Shown piece after piece: positions 18,014 through 25,820 of a stretch of DNA of 62,665 bases. Source of the DNA: JAWXCE01 sp034440495 (lineage in GTDB: Bacteria; Pseudomonadota; Alphaproteobacteria; Rhizobiales; Rhodomicrobiaceae); the NCBI GenBank assembly GCA_034440495.1, contig JAWXCE010000003.1, positions 1-62,665 on the forward strand, in the 5' to 3' direction. Positions within the stretch are counted from its first letter, which is position 1, and every line of letters begins with the position of its first letter. The notes under the pieces were generated by a model. It was not told where the DNA came from. It searched no databases and saw only the letters and a list, made by a program, of their open reading frames with translations. A program made the position numbers and the translations under genes.

Positions 18014-19076
18014 ATTGTGGCCTTACAATCTTATGGATAAATGCAAGCTTCTGAATAGCAGAAATACTGAGAATAAATGGATATAAGTCGGGTTGCCCCA
18101 TGCTGCGGTTCAAACTGTTGACCGCATAAGTCAAGGGTAGCCAAGCCTGTATCAAAGTGTCCATGGATTTTGCTTCGAACGGATTGAAGTTGATTGCGAC
18201 GCGCAAATCCGGGTCGCCGCCCGCAACGGGGTCGAGGCGTAGGCGGAAGGCGCGGGCCGTTTCAAGCGTATCGACGATGTGCAGGTAGTGCGCCCAGGTC
18301 TCGGCGAAATCTTCCCAAGGGTGTGAACTGGCATATGCGCTGACGAACGTTTCCTGCCAGCCTGAAATAGGCCCTTGCTTGTAATAGGAGGCTAACGAAG
18401 CGCCGTAGTCGGCCGATTCATCCCCGAACATTTCCCGGAACTGTCCCAAAAGTGGAGTATCGCGCACCAGCAGTTCCCAGTAATGGTGACCGATTTCGTG
18501 CCGAAGATGTCCCAGCAATGTACGATACGGTTCGCCCATATGTCCGCGCATACTTTCGCGCGCGCTGTCATCAGCCTCCGACAAATTTATCGTGATAAGA
18601 CCGCTTTCATGTCCGGTCATAACCTTGTGGGTATGCCCGGCGCTTGCCGAAACGTCGGCGATGAAGTCGAAAGCCAGACCTTTGACGGGGTCTTCGAGTT
18701 TATTGACAAGTGGCAAACTCAAACAGTTCAGCGTGTAAATAAGTCGATGTTTGGCGATCTCAAGCCGCTGCCACCGGAGCAGGTTGATGGGGTCTGCCAA
18801 GTCCGGAATTATGTGATTGAATTTGCATGCCTCGCAAAAAGCAGCCTCGCTCTCAATTGGGATAAGCCAATTGCAGGCTTTTTCGGCTGTGTTGGCGCAA
18901 AATTTATAGACTTTGCCGCCTTCGGCAACATCGCGCCACGTTTCATCAGTTTCGGGGGCAAGCGACAGGAGCTCTGGTGGATTTGATACAAACCCGACAC
19001 GGTTGCCGCAATTGACGCAGACGGTGTTTTCAAAATAGAGAAGTTGACGGCAAACTTCGCATTCAAAAATCCGCAT
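18012..19076 (-). CDS. Putative zinc-binding metallopeptidase with N-terminal zinc ribbon
   Basis: 354 residues from ATG 19076. The N-terminus holds two Cys pairs (C6-x2-C9, C20-x2-C23: FECEVCRQLL, CVNCGNRVG) and a further CEAC pair, consistent with zinc ribbons. The middle, near residue 190, has LRHEIGHHYWELL, an HExxH-like zinc peptidase motif. The layout matches the Peptidase_Mx family (PF15887 type) of unknown substrate. The start lies 18 bases after the ecfG stop on the same strand, so it is probably the third gene of a nepR-ecfG operon and stress-induced. No signal peptide; predicted cytoplasmic. Confidence 0.85.
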   Translation of the reverse strand: MRIFECEVCRQLLYFENTVCVNCGNRVGFVSNPPELLSLAPETDETWRDVAEGGKVYKFCANTAEKACNWLIPIESEAAFCEACKFNHIIPDLADPINLLRWQRLEIAKHRLIYTLNCLSLPLVNKLEDPVKGLAFDFIADVSASAGHTHKVMTGHESGLITINLSEADDSARESMRGHMGEPYRTLLGHLRHEIGHHYWELLVRDTPLLGQFREMFGDESADYGASLASYYKQGPISGWQETFVSAYASSHPWEDFAETWAHYLHIVDTLETARAFRLRLDPVAGGDPDLRVAINFNPFEAKSMDTLIQAWLPLTYAVNSLNRSMGQPDLYPFILSISAIQKLAFIHKIVRPQ

Positions 19077-19094
19077 TTGAAAGTCCGTTGCTTA

Positions 19095-19652
19095 TTAATG
19101 AGAGGCAGACTGATTCAGAACCGCCCCAGTCAGCGGCTCGGGGCCAAACTCCGCCATTGTTTCGACATGCATCAACTCGGCAAGCCGGTTGCGAGCACGA
19201 TTGACGCGGCTCTTGATCGTGCCTACCGCGCAGCCGCAGATATCCGCCGCCTCTTCATAAGAAAAACCCTCCGCGCCAATAAGCACAAGTGCTTCACGCT
19301 GATCGGTGGAAAGCTTTAAAAGGGCAACCTTGAGATCTTTCATGTCAAGATGTCCATACTGCTCTGGCGGGGTTGAAAGACGATCGGAATACACGCCATT
19401 GGCGTCCTCGACTTCGCGCTTGCGTTTGCGGCGATCCGACAAATATGTGTTGCGAAGAATCGTGAATAGCCAGGCTTTTAAATTTGTGCCTTCTTGAAAT
19501 TTATCAATGTTGCTCCACGCTTTTACAAGCACGTCCTGCACAAGATCGTCGGCGCGAGCATGATTGCCGCATAACGATATTGCGAAAGCTCGCATATTAG
19601 GTATTGACGCAAGGAGTGCGTCTCGAAACTCAGCAGACGGACTTGCAATCAC
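19095..19652 (-). CDS. ecfG: ECF sigma factor of the general stress response
   Basis: 185 residues. Region 2 is FAISLCGNHARADDLVQDVL with KAWSNIDKFQEGTNLKAWLF. Region 4 is LKLSTDQREALVLIGAEGFS followed by YEEAADICGCAVGTIKSRVN. The GTNLKAWLFTILRN segment is typical of the EcfG (ECF15) group, not of other ECF factors. The start overlaps the nepR stop by 4 bases, the usual nepR-ecfG coupling. In this pathway NepR holds EcfG until phosphorylated PhyR removes it. Exact EcfG promoter matches around it suggest autoregulation. Confidence 0.95.
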   Translation of the reverse strand: MIASPSAEFRDALLASIPNMRAFAISLCGNHARADDLVQDVLVKAWSNIDKFQEGTNLKAWLFTILRNTYLSDRRKRKREVEDANGVYSDRLSTPPEQYGHLDMKDLKVALLKLSTDQREALVLIGAEGFSYEEAADICGCAVGTIKSRVNRARNRLAELMHVETMAEFGPEPLTGAVLNQSASH

Positions 19653-19951
19653 TTATCTTTGTCCTTCGCGGCAAGGTCATCCAATAACTTAATCAGATAG
19701 TCAGGAACAGGTTCACTGACCAACTCTCCATAAGCTTCCTGCAGACAGCGCCCGATATGCTTTTGAACATCGCTTTCCATAACGACGGATGTTTTTTTTA
19801 AACCGCTTCGACGGCCGAGTTTTTCTGTATGATTATTTGTTTCCGTAGCCGGGCGCTTCTTATTCCCTTTATCTCCCTCTATCATGTCAGAACGTGTTTC
19901 AAATGGGTCGGCTGTAGCCGATTTGGGTTGTTTGTCTTTTGATTTCGTCAT
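19649..19951 (-). CDS. nepR: Anti-sigma factor NepR
   Basis: 100 residues, the usual small size. The conserved NepR core lies in the C-terminal half: DVQKHIGRCLQEAYGELVSE then PVPDYLIKLLDDL. The N-terminal half is charged and disordered (Lys/Ser/Thr/Asn-rich), also typical. It binds EcfG in the absence of stress and PhyR~P under stress. It is first in the operon with ecfG and is transcribed away from phyR across a 268-base intergenic region holding a bidirectional EcfG promoter. Confidence 0.93.
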   Translation of the reverse strand: MTKSKDKQPKSATADPFETRSDMIEGDKGNKKRPATETNNHTEKLGRRSGLKKTSVVMESDVQKHIGRCLQEAYGELVSEPVPDYLIKLLDDLAAKDKDK

Positions 19952-20095
19952 ATTTTCTCATGTTGTTAATCGCATTTACCTATCTCTAGAAGATGCGTCA
20001 GACACACGCCACATGCAAGCTTTCGTCACGTTACGATCTACCGCGATCATAAAGCTATTATCATCCGGGCTATCCAGGCCAATGATGCTTTAACC

Positions 20096-20120
20096 GGAAC
20101 GTCAACTCGGTATTTATGTT
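20096..20120 (+). promoter_or_regulatory. EcfG promoter for phyR, plus strand
   Basis: GGAAC at 20096-20100 and GTT at 20118-20120 with 17 bases between them (16 plus a T where C is usual). It is one base from a perfect match. It shares its DNA with the minus-strand promoter because the site is palindromic (GGAAC...GTTCC). Confidence 0.65.
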
Positions 20121-20122
20121 CC
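20098..20122 (-). promoter_or_regulatory. EcfG promoter for nepR-ecfG, minus strand
   Basis: Read on the minus strand, GGAAC (20122-20118) and CGTT (20101-20098) are separated by 16 bases, an exact consensus match. It overlaps almost completely with the plus-strand promoter listed separately. Transcription would run into nepR about 140 bases away. Confidence 0.75.
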
Positions 20123-20219
20123 AGCCGCGATTGACTTCCTCAAGAATTTTTCAACTTTCGGCTCGCAACCTTGGGCAAAGTTTGCATACAGTCGTTCGCA
20201 ATCATGAATGGAGTCTCGT

Positions 20220-21023
20220 ATGGGAATCGCACAACAGGTTGAAATGCATTTGCCTTATATGCGCCGTTTCGCGCGGGCGCTATGCGGCAACCAGGCAAGC
20301 GGCGATGCTTATGTTGCGACGGTGATAGAAACTCTGATTTCGGCGCCGGATAGTGTCGTCGTGGGCATCCGCCCAAAGGCGGCGTTATACAATCTGCTGC
20401 TCAAACTCTGGAATTCCGTCAGCGTTAATATGGAAGCTGGCGCGGTCGATGGGAACGCCGCCGCCGCCGCCGCAGACCGTTCTCTCGACAGCATCACGCC
20501 CAAGGCTCGGCAGGCTTTTCTACTGGTCGCTATGGAGGACTTCGATACGCGAGAGGCGGCGCAAATTCTGGAGATTTCGGAAATCGAACTTTCCCAGTTA
20601 ATCGATGAAGCCGGACGCCAGATGGCGGAGCAGGTGGCGACTGACGTGCTGATTATAGAGGACGAGCCTCTCATCGCCATCGATCTGGCGCACATCATGA
20701 CATCGCTGGGACATAAGGTAGTGTCAACAGCGCGCACCCACGGCGAGGCCCTAGCGGCTGTCCAGCATGGTCGGCCCGGTCTGGTGCTTGCAGACATCAA
20801 TCTGGCGGATGGCAGCTCCGGTATCGATGCGGTCAACGACTTGCTGAAGACGTTTCATGCGCCGGTGATTTTCATCACCTCTTATCCAGAGCGGCTTCTA
20901 ACCGGCGAGCGTCCTGAACCAACCTTCCTTATCACCAAACCGTTTCAGCATGAGATGATTAAGGCGATTGCCAGCCAGGCGTTATTCTTCGATAGAAAAG
21001 CCAAGCCTTACACCGCCGCGTGA
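20220..21023 (+). CDS. phyR: Response regulator PhyR (sigma-like domain plus receiver)
   Basis: 267 residues from ATG 20220, preferred over the in-frame ATG at 20208 because GGAG lies about 7 bases upstream of it. Residues 1-130 mimic an ECF sigma factor (MRRFARALCGNQASGDAYVA; LEISEIELSQLIDEAGRQ) but lack DNA-binding function in this family. Residues about 142-262 are a receiver domain with acidic pocket IIEDEP, phosphoacceptor Asp in VLADINLADG, FITSYPERLLTGERPEPTF and the conserved Lys in ITKPF. On phosphorylation it sequesters NepR and frees EcfG. It is divergent from nepR-ecfG. Confidence 0.95.
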   Translation: MGIAQQVEMHLPYMRRFARALCGNQASGDAYVATVIETLISAPDSVVVGIRPKAALYNLLLKLWNSVSVNMEAGAVDGNAAAAAADRSLDSITPKARQAFLLVAMEDFDTREAAQILEISEIELSQLIDEAGRQMAEQVATDVLIIEDEPLIAIDLAHIMTSLGHKVVSTARTHGEALAAVQHGRPGLVLADINLADGSSGIDAVNDLLKTFHAPVIFITSYPERLLTGERPEPTFLITKPFQHEMIKAIASQALFFDRKAKPYTAA

Positions 21024-21054
21024 GGTTGCTGCTTAGGTGTTTCAACTCGGACAA

Positions 21055-21079
21055 GGAACTTAATATCCCAGTGCTCGTT
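21055..21079 (+). promoter_or_regulatory. EcfG promoter for the UPF0391 gene
   Basis: GGAAC 21055-21059 and CGTT 21076-21079 with exactly 16 bases between. It is located 31 bases after the phyR stop and 36 bases before the next ATG. Confidence 0.75.
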
Positions 21080-21114
21080 TTGTTAGCATCATTATTGCTA
21101 AACGAGGTGGGCAA

Positions 21115-21276
21115 ATGTTAAGCTGGGTAGTAACGTTTTTGATTATCGCTGTTATCGCCGCAGTTTTGGGGTTCGGCGGTGTTGCTGCAGGCGCTGCGGG
21201 AATAGCGAAAATTGTTTTCTATGTTTTCGTGGCCCTTTTTATCGGGACGTTAATTATGCGCGCCGTTAACCGGTAA
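21115..21276 (+). CDS. UPF0391/DUF1328 small membrane protein, 53 aa
   Basis: A very short gene (ATG 21115 to TAA 21274-21276). Two hydrophobic segments are visible, residues about 5-27 (VVTFLIIAVIAAVLGFGGVA) and 32-49 (KIVFYVFVALFIGTLIM), with the GFGG and AAGIAKI core known from the YtjA/UPF0391 family. It is predicted to be an inner-membrane protein with two spans. Function is unknown, but such proteins are often stress-induced. An exact EcfG promoter precedes it and a strong terminator follows, so it appears to be a monocistronic member of the stress regulon. Confidence 0.88.
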   Translation: MLSWVVTFLIIAVIAAVLGFGGVAAGAAGIAKIVFYVFVALFIGTLIMRAVNR

Positions 21277-21284
21277 GATAGACG

Positions 21285-21315
21285 TAGCCCCGCACAATGC
21301 GGGGCTATTGTTTTT
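21285..21315 (+). terminator. Rho-independent terminator after the UPF0391 gene
   Basis: A GC-rich stem TAGCCCCGCA (21285-21294) / TGCGGGGCTA (21298-21307) with loop CAA, followed by TTGTTTTT. It overlaps the 3' end of the convergent csbD gene by two bases and may also slow readthrough from that side. Confidence 0.85.
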
Positions 21316-21517
21316 ACCAGGATTGCTGGTTATACCAATCGTCCACCTGACGCTCGGCTTCATCTTTTGCTATGCCATAGCGCTCTTGGATTTTACCAAC
21401 CAGCTCATCTCGTTTGCCGGCCATTTTCGCCATGTCATCGTCGGTCAAATCGCCCCACGCGCTCTTGACCTTACCTTGCATCTGTTTCCAGTTTCCTTCA
21501 ACACGATCCCAATTCAT
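21314..21517 (-). CDS. csbD: CsbD family stress protein
   Basis: 67 residues from ATG 21517. An upstream in-frame extension to 21553 is rejected because GGAGA lies just before 21517 and the family starts at MNWDRVEGNWKQMQGKVKSA. The CsbD core W-x-x-L-T-D-D-D (AWGDLTDDDMAKMAGKRDEL) and KDEAERQVDDW are intact. CsbD proteins are small, acidic, stress-induced and of unknown function. An exact EcfG promoter lies upstream on the same strand. Confidence 0.93.
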   Translation of the reverse strand: MNWDRVEGNWKQMQGKVKSAWGDLTDDDMAKMAGKRDELVGKIQERYGIAKDEAERQVDDWYNQQSW

Positions 21518-21553
21518 GATTAGTCTCCATGAGATTTCATTTATGCACACCAT

Positions 21554-21578
21554 AACGGCAAAACCGCTTCAAAGTTCC
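21554..21578 (-). promoter_or_regulatory. EcfG promoter for csbD
   Basis: On the minus strand GGAAC (21578-21574) and CGTT (21557-21554) are separated by 16 bases, an exact match. The predicted transcript starts about 30 bases upstream of the csbD ATG. Confidence 0.75.
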
Positions 21579-21598
21579 GCGATGTTATGTCGGTCAGC

Positions 21599-21624
21599 GG
21601 AACCAATTCGTTGCGCTCAAAGTT
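21599..21624 (+). promoter_or_regulatory. Weak EcfG-like site upstream of the HWE kinase
   Basis: GGAAC 21599-21603, then 17 bases, then AGTT 21621-21624. The spacing to GTT is one longer than in the exact sites nearby and the C is replaced by A, so this is only a candidate for control of the kinase gene at 21743. Confidence 0.25.
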
Positions 21625-21742
21625 TTCAGAAGTGCCTAACCTGTTGTAGAGTTTTGTGAAAAAGAATGGTCGCTCCGCTAAATATAAACGGGGGCCATGA
21701 TCGAAAAATACCGGTTACGCATCGAATGGATGGTGGCGGCTC

Positions 21743-23026
21743 ATGGAGGCAGTTTTTGATTTGTTTATTCAAACAATCACGCTTGTCTCCGCCGTTTCTG
21801 TTCTAACTGTCACGGGTTTAGCGGTTAGCGCGATAATCAGACGGCGCATGAACTTTCCATCGCCATTACTTTGGATTTGGCTCACCGCAATGACGGGCTT
21901 TGTGGGGGTAAGCTTGCTGTTCAACGCTTTCGCAATTGATGTGATGCAGGACGCGGCAGGCCAGATGGTGGGCATCTCTATTTTTCTGCTTAGCGTATCC
22001 GCCGCCGTCGCCGCGCTGCTGCAAGCTCCTCAGGCGCTTATCGAGTATCGGATTAACGCCGACATGCGCGATCTTCGCGTAACGGCGGACGTGCTGTCAG
22101 GAGCAATCTCGAAATCACCGATAACGGTCTTTTCGCAAGACAAGGATTTGCGATACACGTTTACTCACAATCTCCCGGAAGGGTTTCAGCCTGATATTCT
22201 TGGCAAGACGGATGCCGATATTCTGACACCCGAAACGGCGGCTAAAACAATTCCGCTGAAACGCGCCGCTACCGAACGTGGGGAGATTGGCCGTGTTGAA
22301 ATCCCCATGGAAAATAATGGACGTCAACGCTGGTATGACATGACGGTCGAACAATTCCACGACGCTAAAGGTGACGTTGGTTCGGTGTCAATTGCCTATG
22401 ACATCACGCAGATAAGGGAGAATAAGGAAAAACTCATCCTGCTAATGCGCGAGGTCACGCATCGTTCAAAAAACCTGCTCGCCGTGGCGCAATCAATTGC
22501 ACAGCAAACGGCGACACGCGGCGGCACAGTCGAGGAGTATGTGCGGCGATTTTCCGGGCGCTTGAAAGCCTTGGGCGATGCGCAGGATATGCTCGTCAAA
22601 CACGAATGGACAGGCGCGCTGGTCGAGGACCTGCTGGCGTCGCAACTGTCAATGCTGCCAGCGGGAAGGCGGGCGAATGTCGTCATATCCGGCCATTCCA
22701 TTCTCGTTAATCCTAAGGCGGCGCAAAATTTGTGCCTCGTTTTCCACGAACTGGTCGCTAATGCCGCAGATTATGGAGCGCTTTCCACGTCAGAAGGTCG
22801 CCTTCATGTGAAATGGGAAGTTCGCGGTAGAGCAGGCGGCTCGGAGCTTTGCTTTCAGTGGCTGGAAAGTGGCGGTCCGATCGTCACCTCGCCTACAAAA
22901 TCTGGTTTCGGCTGCCTTATGATCGAAACAGTTCTTAGCAGTGCGCTCAATGCTCAAAGTTGGCTTGCGTTTCCAGTGTCAGGGGTGGAATGCAAAATTC
23001 ATATACCAGCAACCGCTTTCGCTTAG
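21743..23026 (+). CDS. PAS-containing HWE/HisKA_2 sensor histidine kinase, PhyK-like
   Basis: 427 residues. Three hydrophobic segments occupy residues about 8-95 (TITLVSAVSVLTVTGLAVSA; LLWIWLTAMTGFVGVSLLF; ISIFLLSVSAAVAALL), with almost no periplasmic domain. A PAS domain follows at about 125-230 (KSPITVFSQDKDLRYTFTHN, IAYDITQIRENKEKL). The phosphoacceptor region is LMREVTHRSKNLLAVAQSIA, and the ATPase part has FHELVANAADYGALS and GFGCLMIETV. HWE and HisKA_2 kinases are the usual partners of PhyR, and this gene lies 720 bases downstream of phyR. It is probably the sensor that activates the stress response; the signal is unknown. Confidence 0.9.
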   Translation: MEAVFDLFIQTITLVSAVSVLTVTGLAVSAIIRRRMNFPSPLLWIWLTAMTGFVGVSLLFNAFAIDVMQDAAGQMVGISIFLLSVSAAVAALLQAPQALIEYRINADMRDLRVTADVLSGAISKSPITVFSQDKDLRYTFTHNLPEGFQPDILGKTDADILTPETAAKTIPLKRAATERGEIGRVEIPMENNGRQRWYDMTVEQFHDAKGDVGSVSIAYDITQIRENKEKLILLMREVTHRSKNLLAVAQSIAQQTATRGGTVEEYVRRFSGRLKALGDAQDMLVKHEWTGALVEDLLASQLSMLPAGRRANVVISGHSILVNPKAAQNLCLVFHELVANAADYGALSTSEGRLHVKWEVRGRAGGSELCFQWLESGGPIVTSPTKSGFGCLMIETVLSSALNAQSWLAFPVSGVECKIHIPATAFA

Positions 23027-23835
23027 ATGAATGGCCGGTTGCGCGGTTCCTCGTTGCTGAACAGCGATAGCTCACGCAACCCGGTTTCATTTCTGATTTG
23101 CAGCGTACCGCTTCTCCAGAAGATCAACTCCCTGTCGGTTAGCCTGCGTAAAACTTTGTTTGTGTGAACCACTGATAGCCCTAAAGCGTCGGCCAGGTGC
23201 TGCTGGGTAAGCGGAAAAACGGTTTGTCCTCCCTCGGCTATTCCCGCCTGCACGCACCTTGAGTAGAGCGACATGAGCAGGAAAGCCACTCGCTGCGTGG
23301 CCGAGCGCCTGCCCACGGAGATGAGATGCTCATCAATGATCCGTTCTTCACGTGAGGCCAGCCATGTGATGTCAAACGCAAGATCAGGATGCTTTTCGTA
23401 GAGTGTCCAGAGTTTCTGGAGTGGAAAAATGCACAGCGTGCTGCGCGTCAGCGCCTCCACGGAATGGCCCATGGAGTCGAACACAGACCCCTGAAGACCC
23501 AGCAAATCGCCGAGGAGTGCAAAGTTCAGGATTTGCCGGTCGCCGTCCGAGAGAAGTTTGTAACGGAAACTCCATCCGCTTAGAATCGTGTACAAATGCT
23601 CGCTCGGCGCTCCTTCTGAGAGAATTGTCATCCCGGGATGGGCGATAAGTTCTCCGGATTTAAAGTAACTTACGAAATCAACTTCAGTCGGCGTAAATTG
23701 ACGGAAAGCTTTAAGGTTACGCAGTGGGCATGCCTGGCACGGAGTAACTTTAGGTTGTACTTGCGCCGCTGCATCCACACTACGCATTTCGTCCTCAATC
23801 TCAGCGACTGCAAGGTTGCGCATCATTATATGCAT
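23023..23835 (-). CDS. Crp/Fnr family transcriptional regulator
   Basis: Cyclic-nucleotide-binding-like effector domain (FKSGELIAHPGMTILSEGAP, LYTILSGWSFRYKLLSDGDR, LLGDLLGLQGS) followed by a winged helix with the recognition helix near LTQQHLADALGLSVVHTNKV. An N-terminal CQACPLRN pair is present, but the full Fnr iron-sulfur Cys set is not, so an oxygen-sensing role is uncertain. The start is unclear: the frame is open to a TTG at 23895, while ATGs occur at 23835, 23826 and 23823, none with a strong ribosome site. Its stop overlaps the kinase stop by 4 bases (convergent). It is divergent from recQ. Confidence 0.88.
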   Translation of the reverse strand: MHIMMRNLAVAEIEDEMRSVDAAAQVQPKVTPCQACPLRNLKAFRQFTPTEVDFVSYFKSGELIAHPGMTILSEGAPSEHLYTILSGWSFRYKLLSDGDRQILNFALLGDLLGLQGSVFDSMGHSVEALTRSTLCIFPLQKLWTLYEKHPDLAFDITWLASREERIIDEHLISVGRRSATQRVAFLLMSLYSRCVQAGIAEGGQTVFPLTQQHLADALGLSVVHTNKVLRRLTDRELIFWRSGTLQIRNETGLRELSLFSNEEPRNRPFI

Positions 23836-23897
23836 GATGCAGTTTACAAGCGAAACTTCTAAGGTGCCGGGATGGGGCTGAGGGGCGAACTGCAATC

Positions 23898-25721
23898 ATG
23901 ATATCGCCGGAAAGCGCCGCGTCAAAGCTGCGCGAGGTTTTTGGCTTTCCCGCTTTCCGGGCAGGTCAGGATGACGTTATCGAAGCCGTGTTGGCCGGGC
24001 GCGACGTACTTGCCGTCATGCCAACCGGCGGCGGCAAGTCGCTGTGTTATCAGTTTCCCGCCGTGATGCGCGGTGGACTGACGGTCGTTATTTCGCCGCT
24101 CATCGCCCTGATGCGAAACCAGGTGGCGCAGATGCAGGGCTATGGCGTCGCGGCGGCAAGCCTGAACTCAACCAACCCCGACGACGAAACCCAGCGCACG
24201 TTCAACAAGCTCCAAAGCGGCGAGCTTCGCCTTCTCTATCTATCCCCGGAGCGGCTGGCGCTGCCGGGTACTATTGAGATGCTGAAGCGGTCGCAGGTGT
24301 CGCTGTTTGCGGTCGATGAAGCGCACTGCGTTTCGCAATGGGGGCACGATTTCCGGCCCGACTACCTGATTATCGGCACCGCCGTTGCCCAACTCGGCGG
24401 CGTGCAGTTGATCGCCCTGACCGCGACCGCCGACGCGGCGACGCGAGCCGATATCCAGAGCCGTCTCTTCACTCGTGAGCCGCGTGTTTTCGTCCACGGC
24501 TTCGACCGGCCCAATTTGCGCCTTGCGATGCGGGCCAAACATGACGCGCGCCGCCAGCTCCTCGATTTCATCGCGCCGCACAAAGGCGAAAGTGGCATCA
24601 TTTATTGCAGCGCTAGGCGTCAGACGGAGGATCTGGCGACGCATCTGGAGAGCAAGGGGTTTGAGGCGATTCCCTATCATGCGGGGATGGAAGCGAGCCT
24701 GAGGTCGCGCAATCAGGATCGCTTTTTGCAGGAAGACGGGCTGATCGTCACCGCGACGGTCGCGTTCGGCATGGGTATTGACAAGCCTGACGTCCGCTTC
24801 GTCGCGCACGCCAATTTGCCAAAGAGCATCGAAGCTTACTATCAAGAGGTTGGCCGGGCAGGGCGCGACGGGTTGGCGGCCGATACGCTGACCTTGTATG
24901 GCGTTGACGATATGCGCCTGCGCCGCCAGCAAATTGAGGACAGCGAATCGTCCGAGGATCAAAAACGCGTCGAGCGTCAGCGCCTGAACGCACTCATTTC
25001 GCTGTGCGAGGCGCCGCGCTGCCGCCGCCAAACGCTGCTTTCGTATTTTGGCGAAACCGCTGCTCCCTGCGGCAACTGCGATTTGTGCATCGACGGCGTG
25101 GAGGTGATGGATGCGACGATCGAGGCGCAAAAGGCGCTTTCCGCCATCGCCCGGACAGGCCAGCGCTTTGGCACCGAACACCTCGTCGCCATTCTGCGCG
25201 GCGATGCGACGGCGCGCATTCAGGAGCTCGATCATCATGATTTGCCGACTTTTGGCGTAGGCGCAGACCGCACGGCGAACGAGTGGCGCTCGATTTTCCG
25301 CCAGCTTTACGCAGGCGGCGTGATCTCGCTGGATATTGCGGGCTATGGCAGTTGGGCGATCACCGAGTCCGGGCGCGCCATCTTGCGCGGCAAAGCGCGG
25401 ATCGAGCTGCGCCGCGACGCATTGCATCCGCCAGCAAAAGCCGCGCGGCAAAAACGTGGAGCGACATCCGCGCCGCCCGTTGTCCCCGCCGATCAGAGCT
25501 TGCTCGACGCCCTCAAAGCCGAGCGCCGCAGGCTCGCCACCGAGCAGCGCGTCCCCGCTTATGTGGTATTCGCTGATCGCACACTTATAGAGATGACGCT
25601 CATCAAGCCCATGACGCGCAATCAGATGGCGCTTGTGCACGGCGTTGGAAAGGCCAAGCTGGAGCAATATGGCCCCGCGTTTCTGGCCATTGTGACGGCG
25701 CACGCCGGGAAAAGCGGATAG
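23898..25721 (+). CDS. recQ: ATP-dependent DNA helicase RecQ
   Basis: 607 residues, normal for the family. A 3'-5' helicase in recombination and fork repair. Motifs in order: Walker A (MPTGGGKSLCYQ), DEAH box (AVDEAHCVSQWGHDF), SAT-type LTATADAATRADI, helicase C-terminal QEVGRAGRDGL, a zinc-binding site with four Cys (CRRQTLLSYF, CGNCDLC), a winged-helix region, and an HRDC domain at the C-terminus (LKAERRRLATEQRVPAYVVF). It starts at ATG 23898 and is divergent from the Crp/Fnr gene. Confidence 0.97.
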   Translation: MISPESAASKLREVFGFPAFRAGQDDVIEAVLAGRDVLAVMPTGGGKSLCYQFPAVMRGGLTVVISPLIALMRNQVAQMQGYGVAAASLNSTNPDDETQRTFNKLQSGELRLLYLSPERLALPGTIEMLKRSQVSLFAVDEAHCVSQWGHDFRPDYLIIGTAVAQLGGVQLIALTATADAATRADIQSRLFTREPRVFVHGFDRPNLRLAMRAKHDARRQLLDFIAPHKGESGIIYCSARRQTEDLATHLESKGFEAIPYHAGMEASLRSRNQDRFLQEDGLIVTATVAFGMGIDKPDVRFVAHANLPKSIEAYYQEVGRAGRDGLAADTLTLYGVDDMRLRRQQIEDSESSEDQKRVERQRLNALISLCEAPRCRRQTLLSYFGETAAPCGNCDLCIDGVEVMDATIEAQKALSAIARTGQRFGTEHLVAILRGDATARIQELDHHDLPTFGVGADRTANEWRSIFRQLYAGGVISLDIAGYGSWAITESGRAILRGKARIELRRDALHPPAKAARQKRGATSAPPVVPADQSLLDALKAERRRLATEQRVPAYVVFADRTLIEMTLIKPMTRNQMALVHGVGKAKLEQYGPAFLAIVTAHAGKSG

Positions 25722-25820
25722 GGTTTGCAAGTTGGCCACAAATTTATTGTAATGTGGTAGTACTTGCGGTTGCAGAAATCGCTTTACGGGTTGCTCAGCG
25801 CTTTTTGAGAAAATGAAGGC

